Positions 18,932-27,944 of a stretch of DNA of 64,000 nucleotides are shown here, piece after piece. The translations under genes were made by a program, and so were the position numbers. This DNA comes from Paracidovorax oryzae ATCC 19882 (GTDB taxonomy: Bacteria; Pseudomonadota; Gammaproteobacteria; Burkholderiales; Burkholderiaceae_C). The DNA lies in NCBI RefSeq assembly GCF_000687165.1, contig NZ_JMKU01000010.1, positions 153,077 to 217,076 of the forward strand, given 5' to 3'. The notes beneath the pieces are model-generated. The model saw nothing but the letters and a program-made list of their open reading frames with translations. It made no database searches and was not told the DNA's origin. Numbering within the stretch: position 1 is the stretch's first letter; each line of letters starts with the position of its first letter.

Positions 18932-19675
18932 TCAATGCCCCAGGTACACGTCGATGACCTTCGGATCGGCCTGCACCTTGTCCATCGGCCCCTCGGCCAG
19001 AATCTTTCCCTGGTGCATCACCGTCACCTTGTGCGCGATGCGCTTGACGAACTCCATGTCGTGCTCGATCACGATCACCGCGCGGTTGCGGCAGATGCGC
19101 TCCAGCAGCTCCGCCGTCAGCTCCCGTTCGCGTGCGCTCATTCCCGCGATCGGCTCGTCCAGCATCAGCAGCTCCGGCTCCTGCATCAGCAGCATGCCGA
19201 TCTCCAGCCACTGCTTCTGCCCGTGCGATAGCAGGCCGGCCTCGGTCTCCAGGCGGCCGGCCAGGCCGATGTCCTCGGCCACGGCCTGCACGCGTTCCTT
19301 CACCGCGCTGGTGCAGCGGAAGGCCAGCGCGCCGAACACGGTGCGGCCCGTGGGATACGACACCTCCAGGTTCTGGAAGACCGACAGGTTCTCGTAGATG
19401 GACGGCGTCTGGAACTTGCGGCCGATGCCCAGGCGCACGCGTTGGTGCTCGGCCATGCGCGTCAGCTCCTCGTTCTTGAACTTGATGCTGCCGCCGGTGG
19501 CGCGCGTCTTGCCGCAGATGAGGTCCAGCAGCGTGGTCTTGCCCGCGCCGTTGGGGCCGATGATCACGCGCAGCTCGTTCTTGTCCACGTACAGCGTGAG
19601 GTTGTCGATGGCCTTGAAGCCGTCGAAGGAGACGGTGAGGTCTTCCACGGCGAGGGCGAAGTCGGTGTTGCTCAT
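18932..19675 (-). CDS. urtD: urea/amide ABC transporter ATP-binding protein UrtD
   Basis: A 247-residue LivG-type ATPase. Walker A is GPNGAGKTT at residues 40-48. The signature is LSHGQKQWLEIGML, with His in place of the first Gly as is usual in UrtD. Walker B is ELLMLDEPIAGM, and the H-loop is in VIEHDMEF. It partners UrtE. The gene starts 28 bp after urtC. The protein is of normal length. Confidence 0.95.
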   Translation of the reverse strand: MSNTDFALAVEDLTVSFDGFKAIDNLTLYVDKNELRVIIGPNGAGKTTLLDLICGKTRATGGSIKFKNEELTRMAEHQRVRLGIGRKFQTPSIYENLSVFQNLEVSYPTGRTVFGALAFRCTSAVKERVQAVAEDIGLAGRLETEAGLLSHGQKQWLEIGMLLMQEPELLMLDEPIAGMSARERELTAELLERICRNRAVIVIEHDMEFVKRIAHKVTVMHQGKILAEGPMDKVQADPKVIDVYLGH

Positions 19676-19703
19676 GGATGGGGCTCCTGCGCGGTGGTGG
19701 TGT

Positions 19704-20924
19704 TCAGACGCCCTGGTGGCGCGTGCCCTGGGGCAGCGGCGCGCCGGCGGGGGCGGCCAGGGCAGAGGGCTGCGGCTCGGCGGCTGGGGCCTGCGCGGGC
19801 CATGGCGCCGGCGAAGGCGCGGGCACGGCGGCGCGGCGCAGGGCCTCGCGGCGGCCCTTCCACCAGGGCACGATGCGCTCTTCCCACACGCCGGCCAGCC
19901 CCATCGGGAAGGCCATGGTCACGCCGATGAAGAGCGCCGCCATGAGGAACAGCCACAGGTCCGGAAAGCTCTCGGAAAAGTACGTCTTGCCCGCGTTGAC
20001 CAGCAGCGCGCCATAGACCGCGCCCACCAGGCTCATGCGCCCGCCCACGGCGGCGTAGATCACCATCTCGATGGACGGCACGATGCCCACGAAGCTCGGC
20101 GACATGAAGCCCACCTGCAGCGTGAACAGCGCGCCGCCGATGCCCGAGAGCGCCGCCGCCAGGCAGAAGGTGAAGACCTTGAAATTGGCCACGTCGTAGC
20201 CCGAGAAGCGCACGCGGTCTTCCTTGTCGCGCATGGCCAGCAGCAGCGTGCCCAGCTTGCTCGTCTGGACGTAGCGGCACAGCACGATGGAGGCCACCAG
20301 CAGCACCACGCACACGTAGTAGAGGACGATCTTGGCGCTGTCGGTGCGCGTGTCCCAGCCCCAGAGGGTCTTGAGGTCGGTCATGCCGTTCACGCCGCCC
20401 GTGTAGCCCTGCTGGCCGATGATGAGCACTGTGCAGATCAGGGCCACGGCCTGCGTGATGATGGCGAAATACACGCCGCCCACGCGGCGCTTGAACATGG
20501 CGAAGCTGACGATCCAGGCCAGCAGCGTGGGCAGCACCACGACGGCCGCCAGCGCGAACGGCAGGCTCTTGAACGGCACCCAGAACGAGGGCAGCGCGGT
20601 GATCTGGTTCCAGTCCATGAAGTCCGGAATGCCGGGCGTGGACTGGATCTTGGTGCTGACCGGGTCGGAGGCTTCGAGCTTCAGGAACATCGCCATGGCG
20701 TAGCCGCCCAGGCCGAAGAACACGCCCTGCCCCAGGCTCAGCACGCCGCCGTAACCCCACACCATCACCAGGCCGATGGCGACGAAGGCGTAGGTGAGGT
20801 ACTTGCCCACCAGGTTGAGGCGGAAGACGTCGAGGGCCAGCGGCAGGACCACGGCCAGCAGCACGGTGAGCAGCACCAGGCTGGCGAGCTGGTAGCGCTG
20901 GACCCAGGCTTTGAGGGCGTTCAT
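19704..20924 (-). CDS. urtC: urea/amide ABC transporter permease UrtC
   Basis: A 406-residue LivM-type inner-membrane permease with 8-10 hydrophobic segments. It contains GLVMVWGYGGVLSLGQGVFF, the hallmark of UrtC, then MAMFLKLEAS, GGVYFAIITQAVALI and the cytoplasmic coupling loop with AMRDKEDRVRFSGYDV. The C-terminal 40 residues are a Pro/Ala-rich tail (PAPSPAPWPAQAPAAEPQ) not needed for the fold. The start at 20924 (MNALKAWVQRYQ) follows GGAG-containing sequence and removes a false upstream extension that runs through urtB. Confidence 0.94.
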   Translation of the reverse strand: MNALKAWVQRYQLASLVLLTVLLAVVLPLALDVFRLNLVGKYLTYAFVAIGLVMVWGYGGVLSLGQGVFFGLGGYAMAMFLKLEASDPVSTKIQSTPGIPDFMDWNQITALPSFWVPFKSLPFALAAVVVLPTLLAWIVSFAMFKRRVGGVYFAIITQAVALICTVLIIGQQGYTGGVNGMTDLKTLWGWDTRTDSAKIVLYYVCVVLLVASIVLCRYVQTSKLGTLLLAMRDKEDRVRFSGYDVANFKVFTFCLAAALSGIGGALFTLQVGFMSPSFVGIVPSIEMVIYAAVGGRMSLVGAVYGALLVNAGKTYFSESFPDLWLFLMAALFIGVTMAFPMGLAGVWEERIVPWWKGRREALRRAAVPAPSPAPWPAQAPAAEPQPSALAAPAGAPLPQGTRHQGV

Positions 20925-20974
20925 GGGAGGACTCCGGTGGATGCGGACGGGAAGGAACGGCAGGGAGCGGCGCG

Positions 20975-21889
20975 TCAGCGGCGGACCTTGGAGGCGAACA
21001 GCCCCTGCGGCCGCACCATCAGGATCAGCACGATCAGCGAGAGCGTGATCACCTTGGCCATGGAGCCGGCCAGAAAGAATTCGGTGATCGACTGCGTCTG
21101 CGCGATGCCGAAGGCCGACACCACGGTGCCCAGCAGGCTGGCCGCGCCGCCGAAGGTGACCACCAGGAAGGCATCGACGATGTAGAGCGAGCCGGAAGTA
21201 GGCCCCGTGGAGCCGATGGTGGTGAAGGCCGCGCCCGCCACGCCGGCGATGCCGCAGCCGATGGCGAAGGTGAGGCGGTCGGTCTTCTTCGTGTCGATGC
21301 CGATGGCGTTGGCCATCACGCGGTTGCTCACGGTGGCGCGCACCCGCAGGCCCCAGCGGCTCTTGTGCAGCGCGATCAGCACGCCGGCCGTCACCACCAC
21401 GGTGAGTGCCAGCACGAACAGGCCGTTGACGGGAATGTCCAGCCCCTCGGCCGGTGCCCAGGAGCCCATCAGCCAGTCCGGCAGCGTGGGGCTCACTTCC
21501 TTGGGGCCGATGAAGGTGCGGAAGCACTGCTGCAGCGCCAGGCTGATGCCCCAGGTGGCCAGCAGCGTGTCCAGCGGGCGCTTGTAGAGGTGGCGGATCA
21601 GCCCCCACTCCACCAGCCAGCCGGCGGCGAACGCGAGGCCGAAGGCGGCCACGATCGACAGCGGGAAGTAGAACGGCATGAAGCCGGGCGCGTACTGCGC
21701 CGTCAGCGTCGAGCCCAGGTAGATGGTGTAGGCGCCGATGGTCATGAACTCGCCGTGCGCCATGTTGATCACGCCCATCTGCCCGAAGATGATCGCCAGC
21801 CCCAAGCCCATGAGCAGCAGCACCGCGAACAGGCTCAGGCCCGCGAAGCCCTGCATCAGGCCGATGTTCATCATTTCGGAGAAAGTCAT
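20975..21889 (-). CDS. urtB: urea/amide ABC transporter permease UrtB
   Basis: A 304-residue LivH-type permease with about eight membrane segments. Hallmarks are GLGLAIIFGQMGVINMAHGE, the MAHGE motif that defines UrtB/LivH, then PLDTLLATWGISLALQQ, RATVSNRVMANAIGID and LGTVVSAFGIAQTQSI. The start at 21889 (MTFSEMMNIGLMQGFAG) is the only one giving a normal N-terminus. It forms the translocation channel with UrtC. A 208-bp gap containing an intergenic repeat separates it from urtA. Confidence 0.95.
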   Translation of the reverse strand: MTFSEMMNIGLMQGFAGLSLFAVLLLMGLGLAIIFGQMGVINMAHGEFMTIGAYTIYLGSTLTAQYAPGFMPFYFPLSIVAAFGLAFAAGWLVEWGLIRHLYKRPLDTLLATWGISLALQQCFRTFIGPKEVSPTLPDWLMGSWAPAEGLDIPVNGLFVLALTVVVTAGVLIALHKSRWGLRVRATVSNRVMANAIGIDTKKTDRLTFAIGCGIAGVAGAAFTTIGSTGPTSGSLYIVDAFLVVTFGGAASLLGTVVSAFGIAQTQSITEFFLAGSMAKVITLSLIVLILMVRPQGLFASKVRR

Positions 21890-21977
21890 GGTGCAGCTCC
21901 TGCGTGCAAGCCCATCGGAAGAAATGGCGATTCGTGGGGTAATCGAGAACCGCAGTGGCAAGCCCGGGGGCACGGCG

Positions 21978-22097
21978 CCTGAAACTGGCGCGGCCCAAGG
22001 CGAGAGACACCGAGGAAGGGCCGCCCCGCACCGAAGGTGTCGCCCCCCTCCCGCGTAGCGAGAGAGGGGGGAGGCGCGCAGCGACTCAGGGGGTGCC
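21978..22097 (-). repeat. dispersed intergenic repeat, family B, copy at urtA 3' end
   Basis: About 120 bp directly abutting the urtA stop codon. On the minus strand it reads CCCCCTGAG, a GCTGCGCG hairpin, a CT-rich/AG-rich hairpin around TCTCTCGCTACGCG, then GCGGGGCGGCCCTT and GGGCCGCGCC. The same series of words occurs at 52924-53045 behind another solute-binding-protein gene. I recall such elements as common in Comamonadaceae genomes, which a copy count would test. Confidence 0.7.
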
Positions 22098-23369
22098 TTA
22101 CTGGTAGCCTTTAGGGAACGGATCGGGCTTGATCAGCTCGGGCGATTCGGACACCACCTTGAACGTGCCGTCCGGCAGCCCCTGGGCGATGCGCGATTTG
22201 CTCCAGAGGTGGTGGTTGGCGTCCACCTTCACGTAGCCTTCGGGCGCGGTCTTGAGTTCGATGCCGGGCGAGGCCGCCACCACCTTGTCCACGTCGAAGC
22301 TCTTGGCCTTCTCCACTGCGGCCTTCCAGAGCCAGGGGCCCAGGTAGCCGGCCTGCGTCACGTCGCCGATCACCGCATTGGGGCCGTACTTCGCCTTGAA
22401 CGCGGCCACGAACTTCTTGTTGTTCTCGTTGTCCAGCGACTGGAAATACTTCATCGACGAGTAGAAGCCCGCGAAGTTCTCCCCACCCACGCCGGTCATC
22501 TCGTCTTCGGTGACCGACAGCGTCACCAGCAACTGCTTGTCGCCCGTGATGCCGGCCGCCTTGAGCGCCTTGTAGAAGGCCACGTTGGAGCCGCCCACCA
22601 CCGCCACGAAGATGCAGTCGGGCTTCTGCACCTTGATCTTGTTCATCAGCGAGCCGAAGTTGGTGCTGCCCAGCGGGTAGTACTCCTCGCCGACGACCTT
22701 GCCCTTCTGGAAGTTCTCGATGTGCTTGCGCGCGATCTTCATCGAGGTGCGCGGCCAGATGTAGTCGGAGCCGATCAGGAAGAAAGTCTTGGCCTTCTTC
22801 TCCTTCTGCGCCCAGTCCAGGCTGTAGAGGATCTGCTGCGTGGCTTCCTGGCCCGTGTAGATCACGTTCTTCGACTGCTCCAGGCCCTCGTAGAAGGTGG
22901 GGTAGTACAGCAGGCCGTTCTCCTTCTCGAAGATCGGCAGCACGGCCTTGCGCGAGGCGCTGGTCCAGCAGCCGAACACGGCCGCGCAGTGGTCGTTGAT
23001 GAGCAGCTTCTTGGCCTTCTCCGCGAAAGTGGGCCAGTCGGAGGCGCCGTCTTCCTTGATGACCTTGATCTTGCGGCCCAGCACGCCGCCCATGGCGTTG
23101 ATCTGGTCGATGGCGAGTTGCTCGGCCTGGATGGAGCCCGTCTCCGAAATCGCCATCGTGCCCGTGGCCGAATGCAGCTGGCCCACCGTCACTTCGGTGT
23201 CGGTCACGGCCAGCTTGGTCGTGTTGACCTGCGCGGTGGGCTGGGCATGGCCCCAGGCCGGCAGGCCGGCGATGGACGCGGCGCCCATGGCCTGCAGCAG
23301 GCGGCGGCGGCCCGCGTCGGCGCTGGCCAGGGGGGACGAAACGTTCCGGGGGTCGAGGGGATGCTTCAT
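22098..23369 (-). CDS. urtA: urea/amide ABC transporter substrate-binding protein UrtA
   Basis: A 423-residue periplasmic binding protein of the Leu/Ile/Val type. The N-terminus carries a Tat-like signal (GRRRLLQAMGAASIAGLP, cleavage near GHAQP). The mature part has the UrtA features TEVTVGQLHSATGTMAISE, EDGASDWPTFAEKAKKLL, FGCWTSASRKAVLPIFE and YYPTFYEGLEQSKN. These line the site that binds urea or short amides. An AAGGAG ribosome site precedes ATG 23369. It is the first gene of the operon and is divergent from the NCS1-kinase gene, with a TACGT palindrome between them. Confidence 0.95.
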   Translation of the reverse strand: MKHPLDPRNVSSPLASADAGRRRLLQAMGAASIAGLPAWGHAQPTAQVNTTKLAVTDTEVTVGQLHSATGTMAISETGSIQAEQLAIDQINAMGGVLGRKIKVIKEDGASDWPTFAEKAKKLLINDHCAAVFGCWTSASRKAVLPIFEKENGLLYYPTFYEGLEQSKNVIYTGQEATQQILYSLDWAQKEKKAKTFFLIGSDYIWPRTSMKIARKHIENFQKGKVVGEEYYPLGSTNFGSLMNKIKVQKPDCIFVAVVGGSNVAFYKALKAAGITGDKQLLVTLSVTEDEMTGVGGENFAGFYSSMKYFQSLDNENNKKFVAAFKAKYGPNAVIGDVTQAGYLGPWLWKAAVEKAKSFDVDKVVAASPGIELKTAPEGYVKVDANHHLWSKSRIAQGLPDGTFKVVSESPELIKPDPFPKGYQ

Positions 23370-23478
23370 GAAGGCGCTCCTTGCGTCTGGCGGGTGGATG
23401 GCGGCGGTGGTGTCGTACCGGATGGACGACAGGTGCCGCGCTGGAATGAAGGTTAGGGAGAACCCTGCGAAGCGCCCA

Positions 23479-23494
23479 TACGTCAATTAACGTA
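23479..23494. promoter_or_regulatory. palindrome TACGT-N6-ACGTA, candidate response-regulator site
   Basis: A perfect inverted repeat TACGTCAATTAACGTA lies in the 187-bp gap between urtA and the divergent sensor gene, about 110 bp upstream of the urtA start. A further GCGTACGG word lies 12 bp to the right. LuxR/NarL-type regulators bind short TAC-containing inverted repeats, and the LuxR-type gene at 27005 is the obvious candidate. No test is possible from sequence alone. Confidence 0.5.
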
Positions 23495-23556
23495 GGGGGC
23501 CTGCGTACGGCGCCGCCCGCGACGCACCAAGAACGTTTCTTGCATGCGGTCCGGGC

Positions 23557-26500
23557 ATGGCCGCCCACCCCACCGCCACCCCTGCCGATGCCCCCGCCGC
23601 GACGCAGACGATCTTCCGCTTCCGGCGCGAATACAACGCCTGGGTGGCCGACGAGTCGATGGAGGACTACGCGCTGCGCTACACGCCCAAGGGCTTCCGG
23701 CGCTGGAGCGAATTCCGCGTGGCGAACACCGCGTTCGGCTCGCTCTCGTTCCTGGCGCTGGAGGCCATCGGCGGCGCGGTCGCGCTCAACTACGGCTTCG
23801 CCAACGCGATGTGGGCGATCCTCGCGGTGGGCGTGCTGATCTTCCTCACGGGCCTGCCGATCGCCTACTGCGCTGCGCGCTACGGTCTGGACATGGACCT
23901 GCTCACGCGCGGCGCGGGCTTCGGCTACCTGGGCTCGACCATCACCTCGCTGATCTACGCGGTGTTCACCTTCATCTTCTTCGCGCTGGAGGCGGCCATC
24001 ATGGCGCTCGCCCTGCAGCTGGTGGTGGACTGGCCGCTGCAGTGGTGCTATGTGCTCTCGTCCCTCGTCATCCTGCCGCTCGCCATGCGCGGCATCACGC
24101 TGATCTCGCGCCTGCAGGCCTGGACGCAGCCGCTGTGGCTCTTCCTGCTGCTGCTGCCTTTCGTGTGGATCGCGCTCGCGCAGCCGCAGCTCTACCGCGA
24201 CTTCGCCAGCCTCTCGGGCCTCAAGAGCGGCAGCAGCCAGTTCGATCCGCTCATGTTCGGTGCGGCCTGCGCGGTGATCTTCTCGCTGGTGGTGCAGATC
24301 GGCGAGCAGGTGGACTTCCTGCGCTTTCTGCCCGAGCGCACCGCCGCCAACCGCTGGCGCTGGTGGGGCGCGGTGCTGGTGGCCGGGCCCGGCTGGATCG
24401 CCATGGGCATGCTCAAGATGGCGGGCGGCGCCTTCCTCGCGTTCGCGGCGCTGCAGTTCGAGGTCGGCGTGCACCGTGCGGCCGAGCCCACGCAGATGTT
24501 CCTGGCCGGCTTCCAGCAGGTGATGCAGTCCCTCGGCCTGCCGGGCATGGCGGTGGCCGTGACGGTGCTGTTCGTGGTGGTCTCGCAGATCAAGATCAAC
24601 CTGACGAATGCGTATGCGGGCTCGCTGGCCTGGTCCAACTTCTTCGCGCGCGTCACCCGCAGCCATCCGGGGCGCGTGGTGTGGCTGGTGTTCAACGTGG
24701 GCATCGCCACGCTGCTGATGACGCTGGGCGTGTTCGGCGCGCTGGAGAAGGTGCTGGCGGTGTACAGCAACGTGGCCATCGCCTGGGTGGGCGCGCTGGT
24801 GGCCGACCTGGTCATCAACAAGCCGCTGGGCCTGTCGCCGCGGGGCATCGAGTTCCGCCGCGCGCACCTGTACGACTTCAACCCCGTCGGCCTGGGCGCC
24901 ATGGTGCTGGCCGCGGCCGTGGCCTGCTGCGCCTATGCCGGCCTGCTGGGCGAGGCCGCGGCGGCGTTCTCGCCCTTCATCGCCCTGGCCCTGTCGATGG
25001 CGCTCGCGCCGCTGTTCGCGTGGTGGACCGGCGGGCGCTACTACCTGGCCCGGCAGCCCGCCACCGGCTGGGCGCCGGGCGAGCTGGTGCGCTGCGCCGT
25101 CTGCGAGAACCGTTTCGAATCCGAGGACATGGCCCGCTGCCCCGCCTATGGCGCCGCCATCTGCTCGCTGTGCTGCTCACTCGAATCGCGCTGCCACGAC
25201 CGCTGCAAGACCGGTTCGCGCGCAGCCGACCAGTTGCGCACCCTGGCCGCGCTGCTGCTGCCACGCGCCTGGGCCGCGAAGATGAACTTCCGGCTGGGCC
25301 AGTACCTGATGGTGTTCGCCTCGCTCTGCGCGGTGGTCGCCTTCCTGGTGGGCGTCGTGTATGTGCAGGAAGGGCTGGAGACACCCGCGCAGTTCCTGCG
25401 CACGCCCTTCCTCAAGGTCTATGCCCTGCTGGCCCTGCTCGCGGCCGTGTGCGCGTGGTGGGTGGTGCTCAGCACCGACAGCCGGCGCATGGCGCAGGAC
25501 GAATCCGAGCGCCAGACCCAGCTGCTGCTGCAGGAGATCGAGGCGCACAAGCGCACCGACGCCGAGCTGCAGGCCGCGCGCGACCGCGCTGAGGCCGCCA
25601 ACATGGCCAAGACCCGCTACGTGGCGGGCATGACGCACGAGCTGCGCTCGCCGCTCAACAGCATCCTGGGCTACACCCAGATCCTGCAGAAGGCGCCGCC
25701 GGATGCGCACGCGCTGCGCGACGCGCTCTCCACGATCGAGCGCAGCGGCCGGCACATGCATGCGCTGATCGACGACTCGCTCGAACTCGCCCGCATCGAG
25801 GCCGGCCGGCTGCGCCAGGCCGTCGCGCCGCTGCCGCTGGCCGAGCTGGTGCGCGACGTGGAAGGCATGCTGCGGCCACAGGCCGAGGCCAGGGGGCTGG
25901 CCTTCGCCGTGGAGGTGCTGGGCACCATGCCCGCATGGATCCGCGCGGATGCCAAACGACTGCGGCAGATCCTGATCAACCTGCTCTCCAACGCGGTGCG
26001 CTTCACCCGGCAGGGCGAAGTGCGGCTGCGCCTGGACTTCCGCGCCCACGTCGCGCGCATCGAGGTGATCGACACCGGCATCGGCATCGAGCCGCAGGAC
26101 CTGGAGCGCATCTTCCTGCCGTTCGAGCGCGGCAGCGCCGGCCGCCGCGCCAGCGAGCCCGGCACCGGCCTGGGCCTGACCATCACCCACCTGCTGACCG
26201 AGCTCATGGGCGGGCAGCTCAGCGTGCGCAGCACCGTGGGCGAGGGCAGCACCTTCACCGCGCGCCTGTACCTGCCCGCCGCCGCGCCCGACCCGGCCTG
26301 GCAGCCCGCCCAGGCCGCCGCGCTGCGGCCCGTGGTGGGCTACCGGCCGCCGCGCCGCACCCTGCTGGTGGTGGACGACCAGCCGCTGCAGCGCCAGCTG
26401 CTCGCGGGCCTGCTGGTGCCGCTGGGCTTCGACGTGCGCGAAGCCGCGAGCGGGCGCGAATGCCTGGAGATCGTGCGCCAGTCGCCCCCGGACCTGGTGC

Positions 26501-27027
26501 TGCTCGACATCAGCATGGACGACCTGGACGGCTGGCAGACCGCCGCACTGCTGCGCGAGCGCCTGCCGGCTGCGGAGCTGCCCATCGTCTTCGTCTCGGC
26601 CAACCAGTTCGACAACGACGGCGCGCGCGTGGCCGCCCATGGGTGCCAGGGCTTCGTGGGCAAGCCGGTGGTGGAATCGGAGCTGCTGCAGGCCCTGCAG
26701 TCCGCGCTCGGGCTGCAGTGGCTGCACGATCCGGCGCCGGAAGCTGCCCCCGCGGGCCCCGGCGCCCCGCCGGAGCAGGCCGGTGCCGCGGCGGCATCCG
26801 CAGGCCCGCTGCCGGAGCCGCTGCGCGAGGCGCTGCACCACCTGGCCCGCACCGGCCAGGCCACCGCGCTGCGCTCCCACCTGCACGCGGCGCGCAACGA
26901 ACACCTCCTCCATGCCGCGCAGCTGGAATCGCTGCAGGACGCCGCCGACCGGCTGGACTTCGACCGGCTCACCCGGCTGCTGCGCGCCCCCGAAGACGAC
27001 ACCGATGATGAACCCGCCCGACCCTGA
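23557..27027 (+). CDS. NCS1 transporter-hybrid histidine kinase-receiver fusion sensor
   Basis: An 1156-residue membrane sensor. Residues about 30-500 are an NCS1 (purine/pyrimidine/hydantoin) transporter with about 12 membrane helices (GAGFGYLGSTITSLI, IGEQVDFLRFLPE, VSQIKINLTNAYAGSLAWSN). Residues 513-550 form a cysteine cluster (C513, C516, C528, C536, C539, C540, C546, C550). Two more helices and a coiled linker follow, then a kinase: H-box His694 in MTHELRSPLN, N-box INLLSNAVRF, and G-boxes DTGIGIEPQD and GTGLGLTI. A receiver domain follows with phospho-acceptor Asp984 in LLDISMDDLDGW. The last 150 residues resemble a degenerate phosphotransfer domain. It probably senses, or carries, an amide, urea or nucleobase-like compound and signals to the LuxR-type protein encoded in overlap downstream. 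Confidence 0.92.
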   Translation: MAAHPTATPADAPAATQTIFRFRREYNAWVADESMEDYALRYTPKGFRRWSEFRVANTAFGSLSFLALEAIGGAVALNYGFANAMWAILAVGVLIFLTGLPIAYCAARYGLDMDLLTRGAGFGYLGSTITSLIYAVFTFIFFALEAAIMALALQLVVDWPLQWCYVLSSLVILPLAMRGITLISRLQAWTQPLWLFLLLLPFVWIALAQPQLYRDFASLSGLKSGSSQFDPLMFGAACAVIFSLVVQIGEQVDFLRFLPERTAANRWRWWGAVLVAGPGWIAMGMLKMAGGAFLAFAALQFEVGVHRAAEPTQMFLAGFQQVMQSLGLPGMAVAVTVLFVVVSQIKINLTNAYAGSLAWSNFFARVTRSHPGRVVWLVFNVGIATLLMTLGVFGALEKVLAVYSNVAIAWVGALVADLVINKPLGLSPRGIEFRRAHLYDFNPVGLGAMVLAAAVACCAYAGLLGEAAAAFSPFIALALSMALAPLFAWWTGGRYYLARQPATGWAPGELVRCAVCENRFESEDMARCPAYGAAICSLCCSLESRCHDRCKTGSRAADQLRTLAALLLPRAWAAKMNFRLGQYLMVFASLCAVVAFLVGVVYVQEGLETPAQFLRTPFLKVYALLALLAAVCAWWVVLSTDSRRMAQDESERQTQLLLQEIEAHKRTDAELQAARDRAEAANMAKTRYVAGMTHELRSPLNSILGYTQILQKAPPDAHALRDALSTIERSGRHMHALIDDSLELARIEAGRLRQAVAPLPLAELVRDVEGMLRPQAEARGLAFAVEVLGTMPAWIRADAKRLRQILINLLSNAVRFTRQGEVRLRLDFRAHVARIEVIDTGIGIEPQDLERIFLPFERGSAGRRASEPGTGLGLTITHLLTELMGGQLSVRSTVGEGSTFTARLYLPAAAPDPAWQPAQAAALRPVVGYRPPRRTLLVVDDQPLQRQLLAGLLVPLGFDVREAASGRECLEIVRQSPPDLVLLDISMDDLDGWQTAALLRERLPAAELPIVFVSANQFDNDGARVAAHGCQGFVGKPVVESELLQALQSALGLQWLHDPAPEAAPAGPGAPPEQAGAAAASAGPLPEPLREALHHLARTGQATALRSHLHAARNEHLLHAAQLESLQDAADRLDFDRLTRLLRAPEDDTDDEPARP

Positions 27028-27937
27028 TCCCGCCTCCGCATCCCTGTCCCGCGCCGTGGCGCAGCGCGCCATCCTCGTGGTGGACGACGACATCGCCACC
27101 CTGCGCATGCTCGGCGATGCGCTGGCCGCCGAAGGCTACGCCGTGCTGGCCGCGCGCGATGCCGACGAGGCGCTCGAGCGCTTCGACCTGGCCGTGCCCG
27201 ACGGCGTGCTGCTGGACGCCGTCATGCCCGGCACCGACGGCTTCACGCTCTGCGCCCGCATCAAGGCCACGCCGCCCTGGTCGCACGTGCCCATCGTGTT
27301 CATGACCGGCCTGTCGGAAACCGACCAGATCGTGCGCGGCTTCGCGGCCGGCGGGGTGGACTACGTGGTCAAGCCCCTGCGCCTGCCCGAGGTGCTGGCC
27401 CGGCTGGCCACGCACGTCGCCAACGCCCGCGCCGCCCGGCTGGCGCGCGAGGCGGTAGACGTGGCCGGCATGGGCGTGGTGGTGCTGGATGGGCAGGACC
27501 GCATCGCCTGGCGCTCGCCCCAGGCCACGCGCTGGCTGGAGGCCGCTTTCGCCGCCGAACCCGCGCCGGGCCCCGCCATGGCGCGCTGGCTGACCCAGGC
27601 GCAGCAGGCGGGCGAAGGCGCCACCGGGCTGGAGCCTGGCCAGCGCCTCCTGGCGCGTCCGCTCGGCGCCAGCGGGCTGGGCGAGACCATGCTGCTGCTG
27701 TCGGTGCAGGCCGCCGGCGAGGCACCCGCGACGCGCCTGCCCCGCGTGGACCTGACCCCGCGCGAGACCGAGGTGCTGTCCTGGATCGCCAAGGGCAAGA
27801 CCAACCGCGACATCGCCGACATCCTGGGCATGAGCCCGCGCACGGTGAACAAGCACCTGGAGCACATCTTCGAGAAGCTCGGCGTGGAGACGCGCACCGC
27901 GGCGGCCGCCCTGGCAGGGCAGTGGCTCCAGGAATGA
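27005..27937 (+). CDS. LuxR-type response regulator
   Basis: A 310-residue regulator. Residues about 22-140 form a receiver domain with acidic pocket VVDDD, phospho-acceptor in LLDAVMPG and the conserved KPLRLPE lysine. A PAS-like middle (residues about 150-230) follows. The C-terminal HTH is LTPRETEVLSWIAKGKTNRDIADILG in two parts, then MSPRTVNKHLEHIFEKLGVE. The gene overlaps the sensor gene by 23 bp, so they are cotranscribed partners. Divergence of the pair from urtA makes the urt-fmd-ami operon its likely target. Confidence 0.93.
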   Translation: MMNPPDPDPASASLSRAVAQRAILVVDDDIATLRMLGDALAAEGYAVLAARDADEALERFDLAVPDGVLLDAVMPGTDGFTLCARIKATPPWSHVPIVFMTGLSETDQIVRGFAAGGVDYVVKPLRLPEVLARLATHVANARAARLAREAVDVAGMGVVVLDGQDRIAWRSPQATRWLEAAFAAEPAPGPAMARWLTQAQQAGEGATGLEPGQRLLARPLGASGLGETMLLLSVQAAGEAPATRLPRVDLTPRETEVLSWIAKGKTNRDIADILGMSPRTVNKHLEHIFEKLGVETRTAAAALAGQWLQE

Positions 27938-27944
27938 CGCCGGA

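Noticed and set aside
23370..23470. Sigma-54 promoter before urtA
   Set aside because: A GGCAC word is present, but the matching TTGC at the correct spacing is not.
22111..24867. Very long minus-strand frame antisense to the sensor gene
   Set aside because: His/Arg-rich shadow of high-GC coding sequence without domain resemblance.
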